Assembly (NCBI GenBank): GCA_001724995.1
Contig: MEFD01000013.1
Span: 186,001 to 250,000, forward strand
Reading direction: 5' to 3'
DNA from: Rubrivivax sp. SCN 71-131
Lineage (GTDB): Bacteria > Pseudomonadota > Gammaproteobacteria > Burkholderiales > Burkholderiaceae_C
DNA length: 64,000 bases
The notes under the pieces: generated by a model
Database searches by the model: none
What the model saw: the letters and a program-made list of their open reading frames with translations, nothing else
Told to the model about the DNA's origin: nothing
Shown here: in pieces, positions 13,362 to 24,701 of the stretch
How positions within the stretch are numbered: position 1 is the stretch's first letter
Layout: each line of letters starts with the position of its first letter
Program-made: the position numbers and the translations under genes

Positions 13362-15203
13362 CTACACCACGCTGTCCCAGGGCGCGCTCAGGCGCACGGC
13401 GCCGTTGACGATGCCCACCATGGAGTAGGTCTGCGGGAAGTTGCCCCAGAGCTCGCGCGTGGCCGGTGCGGTGTCCTCGCTGAGCAGGCCGACGTGGTTG
13501 CGCGTGGCCAGCAGCGCCTCGAAGGCCTCGCGCGCCTGCTCCGGGCGGCCGATGCGCGCCAGCGCGTCGACGAGCCAGAACGAGCAGACGTTGAAGGCCA
13601 CCTCGGGTCGCCCGAAGTCGTCGGCCTCCTCGTAGCGGCGCAGGTAGGGGCCGTCGCTGAGCGTGCTGATGAGCGCGTCCACGGTGCGCACGAAGCGCGG
13701 ATCCTGCGCCGGCAGGAAGCCGACCTCGGCCATGAGCAGCACGCTGGCGTCGAGGTGCTCGCCGTCCAGGCTCTCGACGAAGGCGCCGCGCTTGTCGCTC
13801 CAGGCGCGCGCGAGGATGAGCTCGCGCACGATGCGCGCGCGCTCGCGCCAGTGCTCGGCGCGCGCCCGCAGGCCGAGTGCGGCGGCCATGCGCGCCAGGC
13901 GGTCGCACGCCGCCCAGCACATGAGCACCGAGGAGGTGTGCACGCGGGCGCGCGTGCGCAGCTCCCAGATGCCGGCATCGGGCTGGTCGTGCAGCGCCCA
14001 GGCGCGCTCACCCATCGCCTCCAGGGCAACGAAGTCCTCGGCGCTGCCGCGGTTGAAGAGCCGCTGGTCGTGAAAGGCCTGCGAGGCGCCGAGGACGATG
14101 CTGCCGTAGACATCGTGCTGGAAATGCTCGGCGGCCTGGTTGCCCACGCGCACCGGCCCCATGCCGCGGTAGCCGCGCGCCTGGGCGATGATCGTTTCGG
14201 GCAGCTCGGCCTCGAGGCCGACGCCGTACATCGGCTGCACGTGGCTGCCGCCGGAGCCGCGCACGACGTTGTAGAGCCAGCGCAGGTAGCCCTCCATCGT
14301 GCTCATCTCGGCCAGGCTGTTGAGCGCGCGCACGACGAAGAAGGCGTCGCGCAGCCAGCAGTAGCGATAGTCCCAGGTGCGGCCGCTGTGCGGCGCCTCC
14401 GGAATGCTCGTGGTCAGCGCGGCGACGATGGCGCCGGTGTCCTCGACCTGGCACAGCTTGAGCGTGATCGCGGCGCGGATCACCGCCTCCTGCCACTGCA
14501 GCGGCAGCGCCAGGCGGCGCGTCCAGCGGCGCCAGTGCGCCACCGTGCGCTCGTCGAAGTCGCGCGCGGTGTCGTCGACGGCGCCGGTGAGCGTCTCGTC
14601 GGGCCCGAGCAGAAAGGACAGCGGCGTGCGCAGCTGGAACCAGGTGGCCTCGCCGACATAGGTGATGGGCGCGCTGGTGTTCAGGCGCAGCGTGGCGTGC
14701 GGCAGCACGTAGCGCAGGTGGTGGCTGCCGCGCGTCACCTGCGCCGGGCTTGCGCCCCAGTCGCCCTGCGGCTGCAGCAGGATGCGCACGCGCGGACAGC
14801 CGCTGATCGGGCGCACGCGGCGCACCAGCTGCGCCGGGCGGAACATGCGGTCGTGCATGGTGAAGCGCGGCGCGAAGTCGCGCAGTTCGATGCCCTGTCC
14901 GGCGGCGTCCCACAGCCGCGTCACCAGCACCGCGGTATTGGCCTCGTAGAACTGCTCGCTGCGCGCCAGGCCCTCGAGCTCGAGGGTGAAGGCGCCGGCA
15001 TGCGGCAGCCCCTGGGCGCTGTGCAGCAGGGCGTCGAAGACGGGTGTGCTGTCCACGCGCGGCAGGCAGCACCAGACGATGCGCCCGAGGCGGTCGACGA
15101 GCGCGCCGACGCCGCAGTTGCCGATCACGGCCAGGTCCAGCGAGGCGGCGCCGTCCTCCGGCCGGATCGCGGAGGGCATGGCGGGAGCGGCGGGATTCGT
15201 CAA
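13362..15203 (-). CDS. GH15 family glycoside hydrolase (trehalase or glucoamylase type)
   Basis: Cytoplasmic inverting alpha-glucosidase-fold enzyme of 613 residues. It has an N-terminal GH15 beta-sandwich and a C-terminal (alpha/alpha)6 barrel with the signatures RTWDYRYCWLRDA, DAGIWELR (general acid Glu) and LLSEDTAPATRELWGNFPQ (general base Glu). The start is TTG, strongly supported by GAGGAGG five bases upstream. It is divergent from otsA-otsB, and GH15 includes bacterial trehalases, so trehalose breakdown is likely. Glucoamylase or dextranase-like specificity cannot be excluded. Confidence 0.85.
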   Translation of the reverse strand: MTNPAAPAMPSAIRPEDGAASLDLAVIGNCGVGALVDRLGRIVWCCLPRVDSTPVFDALLHSAQGLPHAGAFTLELEGLARSEQFYEANTAVLVTRLWDAAGQGIELRDFAPRFTMHDRMFRPAQLVRRVRPISGCPRVRILLQPQGDWGASPAQVTRGSHHLRYVLPHATLRLNTSAPITYVGEATWFQLRTPLSFLLGPDETLTGAVDDTARDFDERTVAHWRRWTRRLALPLQWQEAVIRAAITLKLCQVEDTGAIVAALTTSIPEAPHSGRTWDYRYCWLRDAFFVVRALNSLAEMSTMEGYLRWLYNVVRGSGGSHVQPMYGVGLEAELPETIIAQARGYRGMGPVRVGNQAAEHFQHDVYGSIVLGASQAFHDQRLFNRGSAEDFVALEAMGERAWALHDQPDAGIWELRTRARVHTSSVLMCWAACDRLARMAAALGLRARAEHWRERARIVRELILARAWSDKRGAFVESLDGEHLDASVLLMAEVGFLPAQDPRFVRTVDALISTLSDGPYLRRYEEADDFGRPEVAFNVCSFWLVDALARIGRPEQAREAFEALLATRNHVGLLSEDTAPATRELWGNFPQTYSMVGIVNGAVRLSAPWDSVV

Positions 15204-15281
15204 GAGACCTCCTCGAATGGCGGTTGCGGCATGTTATACATTTGTGCCCATGTATTTCGGCCCCGATGCCCTTCGCCGCAC

Positions 15282-17645
<2,364 letters not shown>

Positions 17646-17653
17646 GACGGCCC

Positions 17654-18448
17654 ATGCGCGATCTCGGCAACGAGGCCGGGCGCCGGCCGCACATCTTCAG
17701 CGCCGAGGGCGAGGCGGCGCTGGCGCAGCTGCTGTCGCAGCGCGCGCTGCTGGCCTTCGACTTCGACGGCACGCTGGCGCCCATCGTCGCCCAGCCGGCG
17801 CAGGCGCGGCTGTCGCAGGCGGTGGCGGCACGGCTGGCAGCGCTGACGACGCGGCTGCCGGTGGCAGTGATCAGCGGGCGCTCGCTGGCCGACCTGCGCC
17901 AGCGCCTGGGCTTCGCGCCGACCTACCTCGTCGGCAACCACGGCGCCGAGCACGCCGACGAGCCGGAGGTGGCGCAGGCCTGGCGCGCCGCGCTCGACCC
18001 GCTGCGCGCGCACCTGCAGGGCCGGCAGGAACGGTTGCTCGCCGTCGGCGTAGGCATCGAGGACAAGGGCCTGTCGCTGGCGCTGCACCACCGGCTCGCG
18101 GCCTCGGAGGGCGCAGCGCTGGCCGCGATCGAGGAGGCGCTGCAAGGACGGCCGCCGGGCATCGACGTGTTTGCCGGCAAGCGGGTGGTCAACGTCGTCG
18201 CCAGCGGCTGCCCCGACAAGGCCGATGCCATGTTCGCGCTCGTCGCGCGCACCGGCGCCGAGACCGCCCTCTTCGCCGGCGACGACGTCAACGACGAACC
18301 CGTCTTCGAGCGTGCCCCGGCCCATTGGCTGACGCTGCGCGTCGGCCGCGACGCCGCCTCGCGCGCCCGTTTCTACCTCGACAGCCCGACCGAGATGGCG
18401 ATGCTGCTGGAGCGCCTGCGCCAACGGCTCGAGCGCCAGCCGCGATGA
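17654..18448 (+). CDS. otsB: Trehalose-6-phosphate phosphatase
   Basis: HAD-superfamily phosphatase of 264 residues that completes trehalose synthesis by removing phosphate from trehalose-6-phosphate. The nucleophile motif DFDGTLAP starts at D36 with D38 as acid/base. SGR (motif II) and FAGDDVNDE (motif IV) are present, and the HAD-IIB-type cap lies between. It is of typical length. It is joined to otsA by an 8-base gap and to the following MarR gene by an ATGA overlap. Confidence 0.93.
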   Translation: MRDLGNEAGRRPHIFSAEGEAALAQLLSQRALLAFDFDGTLAPIVAQPAQARLSQAVAARLAALTTRLPVAVISGRSLADLRQRLGFAPTYLVGNHGAEHADEPEVAQAWRAALDPLRAHLQGRQERLLAVGVGIEDKGLSLALHHRLAASEGAALAAIEEALQGRPPGIDVFAGKRVVNVVASGCPDKADAMFALVARTGAETALFAGDDVNDEPVFERAPAHWLTLRVGRDAASRARFYLDSPTEMAMLLERLRQRLERQPR

Positions 18449-19020
18449 GCACGCGCACGTCGTCGCGGCCGGCCGGCTGCGCCAGCGGCACACGGGCCGC
18501 CGCGCACGCCGACGCCCCGCCGCAGCTTGCCGAGGCGCGCGTGCTGCGCCAGTTCCGGCAGATCCTCAACCTCGTGCGGACGCACTTTCAGCAGGTCGAG
18601 AAGAAGGCCGGCATCGGCGGCGCGCAGGTCTGGGCGCTGGCCGTGCTGCGCGACGCGCCGGGCATCGGCGTCACCGAGCTGGCGCGGCGCATGGACATCC
18701 ACCAGACCACCGCCAGCAACCTCGTGCGCGGCCTCGCGCGGGCCGGGCTCGTGCGCGCCGAGCGCAAGGGCAGCGACCGCCGCACCGTGCAGTTGCACCC
18801 GCTGGCGGCCGGGCTGCGCGTGCTCGAACAGGCGCCGGGGCCGTTCGCGGGCCGGCTGCCGCAGGCCCTGCAAAGCCTGGAGCCGGCGCTGCTGGCGCGC
18901 CTGGAGGCCGACCTCGGCGCCCTGCTGACGGTGCTGCAGACCGACGCGCGCAGCGCGCGGCTGCCGCTGGCGGTGATTTCCATGGCAAATTCTCTAAACG
19001 CGAACGATTTGCATTCCTGA
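18445..19020 (+). CDS. MarR-family transcriptional regulator
   Basis: Winged-helix DNA-binding protein of 191 residues. The core (about 30-165) has the MarR pattern: GIGVTELARRMDIHQTTASNLV as recognition helix region and RKGSDRRTVQL as wing. The N-terminal 25 residues are low complexity. Its ATG overlaps the otsB stop, so it is probably expressed with the trehalose genes and may control them or the downstream DUF1513 gene. The effector is unknown. Confidence 0.82.
   Translation: MSTRTSSRPAGCASGTRAAAHADAPPQLAEARVLRQFRQILNLVRTHFQQVEKKAGIGGAQVWALAVLRDAPGIGVTELARRMDIHQTTASNLVRGLARAGLVRAERKGSDRRTVQLHPLAAGLRVLEQAPGPFAGRLPQALQSLEPALLARLEADLGALLTVLQTDARSARLPLAVISMANSLNANDLHS
18985..19012. promoter_or_regulatory. 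Possible operator: inverted repeat at the end of the MarR gene
   Basis: GCAAAT and ATTTGC form an inverted repeat spaced by 16 bases in a locally AT-rich stretch overlapping the last MarR codons. A -10-like TACTAT follows at 19021-19026, before the DUF1513 gene. It could be an autoregulatory MarR site, but no good -35 is visible, so this is tentative. Confidence 0.25.
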
Positions 19021-19059
19021 TACTATCCGGCTCTTTCGTTCACCGACATCGAGCCGACC

Positions 19060-20172
19060 ATGAGCCGCAGGCAGTTCCTCACCCGACTCGGCGCCAGCCT
19101 TGGCGTCGCCGCCTGGCCCGCGCTGGCCCAGGCCCAGGCCACCGAGCGCCCGCTGCGCGTGGGCGGAGGCTGGCGCATGAACGAGCGCGACTACCAGGTC
19201 GGCGCGCTGGTCATCGACTGGGTGGCGGGCGCGGTGAGGACCGCGTTCGCGCTCACCCTGCCGACGCTGCCGCACGCCATCGTTCCCGAGCCCGGCGGCG
19301 GCTTCCTCGCCGTCGCCACGCGTCCGGGGACCTGGATCGTTCGCGCCGATGCCGAGGGCCGCCTGGCGCAGCGGCTGGACGCTGCCGACGAGGGCGACGC
19401 GCGCAGCTTCGACGGCCACGTCATCGCCAGCCTCGACGGCCAGTGGCTCTACACCGGCGAGACCGACCGCAAGACCGGCGAGGGCTGGGTCAGCGTGCGC
19501 GACGTGCGCCACCTGCGCAAGGTCGCCGAGCACCGCACGCACGGCATCGATCCGCACCAGATCCTCGTCGACCGCCGCGGCCGGCTCGTCGTCGCCAACG
19601 GCGGCATCCCGCGCACGGCGACGGGGGCCAAGCGCGACCTCGATCGCATGAACCCGACGCTCGTGCACATGGATCCGAAGACCGGCGAGAAGCTCGGCGA
19701 ATGGACGCTGCCCGACGCCCGCCTGAGCCCGCACCACATCGCCTGGAGCCGGCCGCTGCGCGAGGGCGACGAGCCGCTGCTGGGCATCGGCCTGCAGGCC
19801 GAGCACGACGCGCCCGCCGACCGCCGCGACGCGCCGCTGCTCGCCCTCTGGGACGGCAAGGCGCTGACCATCCCTTCGCGCCAGGTCGTCGACGGCTACG
19901 CCGGCGACGTCGCCCCAGGCCCGAACGGCGGCTTCGTGCTGACCGCGCAGCGCGCCAACCGCATCGTGCTGTGGCAGCCGCACAAGGCCGACGAGTTCCT
20001 CACCATCGGCCAGGTGCAGAACCCCTGCGGCCTGTGGCCCCTGGCCGACGCCCCCGGCGTGGCCATCGGCGGCGGCCTGGGCCTTGCGCGCTGGCACCCG
20101 AGCGAGCCGGCGCGGATGCTGCGCTGGCCCAAGGGCATGGCCGCGGGCAACCACTGGGCGCTGCTGACCTGA
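19060..20172 (+). CDS. DUF1513 Tat-exported protein
   Basis: Protein of 370 residues starting with a twin-arginine signal (SRRQFLTRLG, then a hydrophobic segment and ALAQA cleavage). The rest looks like a beta-propeller (repeated strands such as GHVIASLDGQWLYTGETD) and matches DUF1513. Such proteins are periplasmic and often lie with iron-uptake (EfeO-like) or di-heme peroxidase genes. None is adjacent here. Function is unknown. Confidence 0.75.
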   Translation: MSRRQFLTRLGASLGVAAWPALAQAQATERPLRVGGGWRMNERDYQVGALVIDWVAGAVRTAFALTLPTLPHAIVPEPGGGFLAVATRPGTWIVRADAEGRLAQRLDAADEGDARSFDGHVIASLDGQWLYTGETDRKTGEGWVSVRDVRHLRKVAEHRTHGIDPHQILVDRRGRLVVANGGIPRTATGAKRDLDRMNPTLVHMDPKTGEKLGEWTLPDARLSPHHIAWSRPLREGDEPLLGIGLQAEHDAPADRRDAPLLALWDGKALTIPSRQVVDGYAGDVAPGPNGGFVLTAQRANRIVLWQPHKADEFLTIGQVQNPCGLWPLADAPGVAIGGGLGLARWHPSEPARMLRWPKGMAAGNHWALLT

Positions 20173-20190
20173 GCGACGGGGGCGGGATCT

Positions 20191-21177
20191 TCAGCGTCGT
20201 TTGGCCCGCGGGTGCGCCGCGTCGTAGGCGCGCGCGAGGTGCTGGAAATCGAGTCGCGTGTAGACCTGCGTCGTCTGGATGCTGGCGTGGCCGAGCAGTT
20301 CCTGCACCGCGCGCAGGTCGCCGCTGGACTGCAGCAGGTGCGAGGCGAAGCTGTGGCGCAGCATGTGCGGGTGCACCGGGCCCGGCAGCCCGGCGCGTAG
20401 GGCCAGGGCGCGCAGCCGCGCGCGCAAGGCGTTGGGCGAAAGCCGCGTGCCGCGCCGGCTGACGAAGAGCGCGGGCTCGTCGGCCCGAGCCAGGCCAGGG
20501 CGCGCCTGCAGCCAGGCCTGCACCGCCTGCAAGGCGGGGGCGCCGACGGGCACGCTGCGCCGCTTGCCGCCCTTGCCCAGCACATGGGCGCTGGCATCGG
20601 CGAGGTCGATCCAGCCGCGCGCAGCGGCCGACGGCGAGACATCCAGGCCGAGCAGCTCGCCGATGCGCAGGCCGCAGCCGTAGAGCAGCTCGACGATCGC
20701 ATGGTCGCGCGCGCGCAGCTCGGGCCCGCCTTCGTCGTCGGCGCCCTCGTGTTCGGCCAGCGCCACCGCCTGCTCCACCGGCAGCGCCGAGGGCAGCGGC
20801 TTGGCCGCCCTGGGCGGGCGCACCGCCAGCGCCGGGTTTTGCGCCACGCGGCCGTCACGCCCCCACCCGCGGTAAAGCCCGCGCCAGGCCGAGAGGGTGA
20901 TGGCGATGCTGCGCGCGCCCAGGCCCTGGTGGCGCAGCGCCGCGACCCAGGCGCGCAGATGATGGACCTGCGCCTGCCGCAGCGGCACGCCCTCGGCCGC
21001 CGCCAGCCGCTGCAGGCGCACGAGGGCGTCGCGATACATCGACAGCGTGCGCGGGGCGAGGCGCTTCTGCACCTGCAGGTCGCGCAGGCAGCGCGCGAGC
21101 TCCTCGTCGAGCGTCTCGTGGGCGAGCGCCCCGGGCGTTGCCGCGGGGTCGGCGGACGACGCACCCGCCGGCCTCAT
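20191..21177 (-). CDS. xerC: Tyrosine recombinase XerC
   Basis: Site-specific recombinase that resolves chromosome dimers at dif with XerD. It has 328 residues: an N-terminal SAM-like core-binding domain (about 18-110) and a C-terminal catalytic domain. The pentad is visible: R171 (YGCGLRIGELLGL), lysine of the beta-hairpin near 202-205, H271 and R274 (HMLRHSFASH), H297, and nucleophile Y306. The downstream ATG is chosen because the upstream extension is low-complexity and would overlap the DUF484 gene. The dapF-DUF484-xerC order is common, so this is a host Xer protein rather than a phage integrase. Confidence 0.92.
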   Translation of the reverse strand: MRPAGASSADPAATPGALAHETLDEELARCLRDLQVQKRLAPRTLSMYRDALVRLQRLAAAEGVPLRQAQVHHLRAWVAALRHQGLGARSIAITLSAWRGLYRGWGRDGRVAQNPALAVRPPRAAKPLPSALPVEQAVALAEHEGADDEGGPELRARDHAIVELLYGCGLRIGELLGLDVSPSAAARGWIDLADASAHVLGKGGKRRSVPVGAPALQAVQAWLQARPGLARADEPALFVSRRGTRLSPNALRARLRALALRAGLPGPVHPHMLRHSFASHLLQSSGDLRAVQELLGHASIQTTQVYTRLDFQHLARAYDAAHPRAKRR

Positions 21178-21185
21178 CGCCGCCT

Positions 21186-21878
21186 TCAGCCGCGCGCCGG
21201 GCGCAGCCGCGAAAGCGCGGCGCTGGCGAGTTCGCCGATGCGCGCCAGGAACTCGGTGCCCATGTCGGCCTGGTAGCGCGTCGGGTCGGGCGAGCCCAGC
21301 ACCAGCAGCCCGAACACCGCGTCCTCGCGGCCTTCGCGCAAGGGGATGAGGGCCAGCGACGCCACCGCGGCCGGATCGTCGAGCCAGGACACCGCCTCGA
21401 AGCCGGCGTTGACGCCGCAATAGGGCAGCGCCAGGCTGCCGGCGAAGCTGCGTGCGTCGTCGCTCACCGGCTGCGCGAAGTCGGCCCCGGCGTGCGCGGC
21501 GTGCACGTCCCACAGCCGCAGGGCCGCCTGCGGCACCATGAACTCGTGGCGCAGCTCGCGCAGCGCCACCTGCGGCAGCGCGCCGGCCTCGGCGGTCATG
21601 AACAGCGCCAGCGTCCAGCGCTGCAGGCGATCGGCCAGCGCCAGGTTCTCCTGGCCGTTGCGCAGCATCTCGACGATCTTGCGCTCCAGGCCCTTGATGC
21701 GCTCGCGCAGCATCTCCATCTGCCGCTCCTGCAGCGAGACCGCGCGCTGCCCGTGCGGGCTGGTGAGCTGCACGCTGCCCAGCAGTTCGGCGTGGCGCTC
21801 GAAGAAGCCCGGCGTGTTCGCCAGGTAGTCGGCGATGTCGCTCTCGGTGATGCCTTGCACGCCGGTGGTCGGATTCAC
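21186..21878 (-). CDS. DUF484 family protein
   Basis: Cytoplasmic protein of 230 residues with a GAF-like fold expected from the DUF484 family. Early motifs are [20 protein letters not shown] and a short coiled coil ([21 protein letters not shown]). Its role is unproven, but it is regularly found between dapF and xerC. The start is a GTG whose bases overlap the dapF stop (GTGA), supporting translational coupling. The longer upstream frame is an artefact of high GC. Confidence 0.88.
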   Translation of the reverse strand: MNPTTGVQGITESDIADYLANTPGFFERHAELLGSVQLTSPHGQRAVSLQERQMEMLRERIKGLERKIVEMLRNGQENLALADRLQRWTLALFMTAEAGALPQVALRELRHEFMVPQAALRLWDVHAAHAGADFAQPVSDDARSFAGSLALPYCGVNAGFEAVSWLDDPAAVASLALIPLREGREDAVFGLLVLGSPDPTRYQADMGTEFLARIGELASAALSRLRPARG

Positions 21879-22744
21879 AGTTCGATCTCCCCTTCGAAGA
21901 CGGTTTCGGCGGCTCCGGTCATGCGCACGTGGTCGAGGTCGCCGCCGCCCCACGCGACCGTCAGCCGGCCGCCGCGCACGTGGACGTCGACCTGCGCGTC
22001 GAGCAGGCCCTGGCGGATGCCGGCGACGACGGCGGCGCAGGCGCCGGTGCCGCAGGCCAGTGTTTCGCCGGCATCGCGCTCGTGCACGCGCAGCGCGATC
22101 TCGCCGCGGCCGACGACCTGCATGAAGCCAACGTTGACCTTGCGCGGGAAGCGCGGGTGGCATTCGATCCGCGGCCCCAGCTCGGCCACCGGCGCGGTGG
22201 TGACGTCCTCGACGCGCAGCACGGCGTGCGGATTGCCCATCGAGAGCACCGCGGCCTCGATGGTGCGGCCATGCACCTCGAGCGGCCACAGCGGCATCGC
22301 CCCCTGCAGGCGCGGCCGCAGGCCGGTGCCATCGAAGGGCACGTTCTCGGGCGCGAACTGCGGCACGTTCATGTCCACCGCGACGCGGCCGTCGGGCTGC
22401 ATCTGCAGCTCGATGCGGTTGTTGACGGTGGCCACGCGCAGCACCGGCTTGGACGACAGGCCGTGCTCGTGCACGAAGCGCACGAAGCAGCGCGCGCCGT
22501 TGCCGCAGTGCTCGACCTCGGCGCCGCTGGCGGCGTTGAAGATGCGGTAGCGGAAGTCGATGCCCTCCTCGTGCTCGTCGGCGCTCGGCGACTCGACGAC
22601 GAGGATCTGGTCGGCGCCCACGCCCAGGCGCCGGTCGCCCAGGCGCTGCACCTGGTCGGCTGCCAGCCGCAGCGGCGCACGCGTGGCGTCGAGCACGACG
22701 AAATCGTTGCCCGTTCCCTGCATCTTGGTGAAGCGCACCCGCAT
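21875..22744 (-). CDS. dapF: Diaminopimelate epimerase
   Basis: Converts LL- to meso-diaminopimelate for lysine and peptidoglycan synthesis. It has 289 residues and is cofactor-independent. Both catalytic cysteines are present in their motifs: C80 in EHCGNGARC and C231 in ACGTGACA. The N-terminal [13 protein letters not shown] signature is clear. It overlaps the DUF484 gene by four bases and lies 22 bases downstream of an acyltransferase gene. Confidence 0.96.
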   Translation of the reverse strand: MRVRFTKMQGTGNDFVVLDATRAPLRLAADQVQRLGDRRLGVGADQILVVESPSADEHEEGIDFRYRIFNAASGAEVEHCGNGARCFVRFVHEHGLSSKPVLRVATVNNRIELQMQPDGRVAVDMNVPQFAPENVPFDGTGLRPRLQGAMPLWPLEVHGRTIEAAVLSMGNPHAVLRVEDVTTAPVAELGPRIECHPRFPRKVNVGFMQVVGRGEIALRVHERDAGETLACGTGACAAVVAGIRQGLLDAQVDVHVRGGRLTVAWGGGDLDHVRMTGAAETVFEGEIEL

Positions 22745-22766
22745 GGCGACGATTATCGGGCGCGCG

Positions 22767-23660
22767 TCAGCGGTAGAGCGGCGCCTGCCCCGGCGGACGC
22801 GTCTTGAAGCGCTTGTGCACCCACAGGTACTGGCCCGGACAGCGGCGCACTTCCTGCTCGATCCAGGCGTTCATGCGCGCGGCGTCGGCGAGGGCGTCGT
22901 CGCTGGGCCAGTCGGCCCAGGGCTCGCCCACGCGCACCACGTAGCCGCGGCCACCGGGCAGCATCTCGGTGAGCACCGGCTGCACCGCCATGTGCAGCGA
23001 GCGCGCCAGGCGCGCGGGCGCCAGCAGCGTCGCCGCCGGCACGCCGAAGAAGGGCACGAAAGCGGCGTCGCGCAGGCCGAAGTCCATGTCGGGCAGGTTG
23101 AAGAAGATCGTGCCGCGCTTGATCGCGCGCACCAGCGGGGCGACGCGGTCGTGGCGCGAGAACACCTCGCCCTGCCCGAAGCGCGAGCGCCCGCGCAGGA
23201 TCGCGGCGTCGAAGACGGCGTTGCGCTGCCGCTGGTAGATCGTCGTCACGTCGCGGCGCTGGAAGAGCTGGCTGGCCACGCCGGCGACGTCCATGCCGAC
23301 GAAATGCGGCACGAGCCACATCACGGCCTGCCCGGGATGACGCTCGGCAAAGCCGACGTCGCCCTCGACGCGGATCAGCCGGCGCAGGCGCGCCGGGCTC
23401 GCGTGCCAGAGCAGGCCGCGCTCGAGCAGGCTGCGCGCGAGCCAGCGGAAATGCTGCGCGACGAGCGCGCGGCGCTCGGCCGGCGACAGCTCGGGCAGGC
23501 AGAGCTCGACGTTGCGCAGCGCGATGCGGCGGCGCCGGCCGGCGAGCATGAAGAGCAGGCGCCCCAGGCCCGAGCCCAGCGCCGCCAGCAGCGGCAGCGG
23601 CAGCCAGTGCAGCAGCCACACCAGCGCCAGCAGCAGACGGGCCCCGAGACGGCCCGCCAT
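22767..23660 (-). CDS. Lipid A biosynthesis acyltransferase (LpxL/HtrB family), copy 1
   Basis: Inner-membrane acyltransferase of 297 residues that adds a secondary acyl chain to lipid A. It has an N-terminal hydrophobic anchor (about 8-40) and the HX4D/E catalytic motif as HFVGMD (H119, D124). [10 protein letters not shown] and the C-terminal [12 protein letters not shown] are typical. It overlaps the upstream paralogue by one base (TGATG), so the two are co-translated. Chain and position specificity cannot be read from sequence. Confidence 0.88.
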   Translation of the reverse strand: MAGRLGARLLLALVWLLHWLPLPLLAALGSGLGRLLFMLAGRRRRIALRNVELCLPELSPAERRALVAQHFRWLARSLLERGLLWHASPARLRRLIRVEGDVGFAERHPGQAVMWLVPHFVGMDVAGVASQLFQRRDVTTIYQRQRNAVFDAAILRGRSRFGQGEVFSRHDRVAPLVRAIKRGTIFFNLPDMDFGLRDAAFVPFFGVPAATLLAPARLARSLHMAVQPVLTEMLPGGRGYVVRVGEPWADWPSDDALADAARMNAWIEQEVRRCPGQYLWVHKRFKTRPPGQAPLYR

Positions 23661-24517
23661 CAGCTGCCGCCCTCCGGCTGCCGCGGCGTCTTGTAGCGGT
23701 GATAGCCCCACAGGTACTGGCGCGGGCAGCGCAGGATCACCGCCTCCATCGCGCGGTTGATGACGCCGGCCGCGGTCTCCTCGTCGGCGCCCTCGGGCAG
23801 CGGCTCGGGCAGCTCGCTGGCGTGCACGATGTAGCCGGCCCCGCGCGGCAGGCGTTCGGTCCACAGCAGGCCGACGGCGGCCCCGGTCTGCTGCACCAGG
23901 CGCGCGGCCAGCGTCATCGTGTAGGCGGGCTGGCCGAAGAAGGGCACCCACACGCCCATGCCCTCGGGCGGCACCTGGTCGGGCAGCAGGCCCACGGTCT
24001 GGCCCTTCTTCAGGGCGCGCAACATCTGCCGGACGCCGGCGAGCGTGGCCGGCGCGGTCGCCAGCGCCGGACGCGCGCGCGCGGTCTCCTCGAGCTCGCG
24101 CAGGAAGCGCTTGCGCGCCGGACGGTAGAGCACGGTCATCGGCTGCGCCCGGCCGAAGGTTTCGGCATACGCCTGCGCCGAGACCTCGAAGCTGCCCAGG
24201 TGCGGCGTCAGCAGCACGAGGCCGCGCCCGCGCGCCAGCAGCGCCTGCAGCACGTCGTGCCCCTCCCAGTGCACCGGGTCGGCGATGCGCTGCGCGGGCG
24301 GGCGCAGCCACAGCCGCGGCAACTCGGCCACGAGGCGCCCGGCCTCCGCGACCGAGGCGCGCCGGTCCGCCGCCGCGACGCCGGCCACCGCGGCATTGGC
24401 GCGCAGGCGGCGCCGATAGCTCGGCGAGGCCGCGTAGGTCAGCCAGCCGAGCAGCCCGCCCAGCAGGTGCAGAAGCCACAGGGGCCACCCCGAGATCCAG
24501 CGCAGCAGTCCGAGCAT
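23660..24517 (-). CDS. Lipid A biosynthesis acyltransferase (LpxL/HtrB family), copy 2
   Basis: Second acyltransferase of 285 residues, first in the acyltransferase-dapF-DUF484-xerC transcript. It has an N-terminal anchor (about 5-30), catalytic HX4E motif HLGSFE (H106, E111), LPDQVPPEGMGVWVPFFG, and the C-terminal YLWGYHRYKTPR. The two copies clearly differ, so they probably add acyl chains at different positions, as LpxL and LpxM do. It is divergent from metK across 184 bases. Confidence 0.87.
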   Translation of the reverse strand: MLGLLRWISGWPLWLLHLLGGLLGWLTYAASPSYRRRLRANAAVAGVAAADRRASVAEAGRLVAELPRLWLRPPAQRIADPVHWEGHDVLQALLARGRGLVLLTPHLGSFEVSAQAYAETFGRAQPMTVLYRPARKRFLRELEETARARPALATAPATLAGVRQMLRALKKGQTVGLLPDQVPPEGMGVWVPFFGQPAYTMTLAARLVQQTGAAVGLLWTERLPRGAGYIVHASELPEPLPEGADEETAAGVINRAMEAVILRCPRQYLWGYHRYKTPRQPEGGS

Positions 24518-24523
24518 GCTTTC

Positions 24524-24568
24524 TATAATCGTTGCGTCGCTGAGTTAAAGGACAACTTGCGGGGCGAC
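24524..24568 (+). promoter_or_regulatory. metK promoter -10 and predicted leader hairpin
   Basis: A perfect -10 hexamer, TATAAT (24524-24529), stands out in GC-rich DNA, but no good -35 is visible. Transcription should start near 24536, leaving a leader of about 166 bases. The predicted transcript begins directly with a hairpin. GTCGC (24536-24540) pairs with GCGAC (24564-24568), TGAGTT (24541-24546) pairs with AACTTG (24554-24559) using two G-U pairs, and a 7-base loop lies between. I recognise no known SAM riboswitch in the leader. Confidence 0.45.
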
Positions 24569-24701
24569 AGGCGGGGCGAAGGATAACGGTCGCGCCGCCG
24601 GACCTGGGGCCTGGGGGCCGCCGGGGTTCATCCGCTAAAGCGTTCGCCCTGGTGTTCCCGACCCGGTCGACGCAGCCGGAACTTTTCAAGGAGCACCCAC
24701 C

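Noticed and set aside
15231..15242. TATACA/TATAAC sequence as a shared -10 for otsA and the GH15 gene
   Set aside because: No acceptable -35 at 16-18 bases on either strand, so I do not claim a mapped promoter.
12531..15281. Plus-strand open frame continuous with otsA, reaching back through the GH15 and trkH genes
   Set aside because: The upstream part is antisense to GH15 and out of frame with trkH; the start at 15282 precedes the first membrane helix.
20191..21177. Tyrosine recombinase as sign of an integrated element
   Set aside because: The dapF-DUF484-xerC context and sequence identify a housekeeping XerC; no attachment-site repeats or cargo are nearby.
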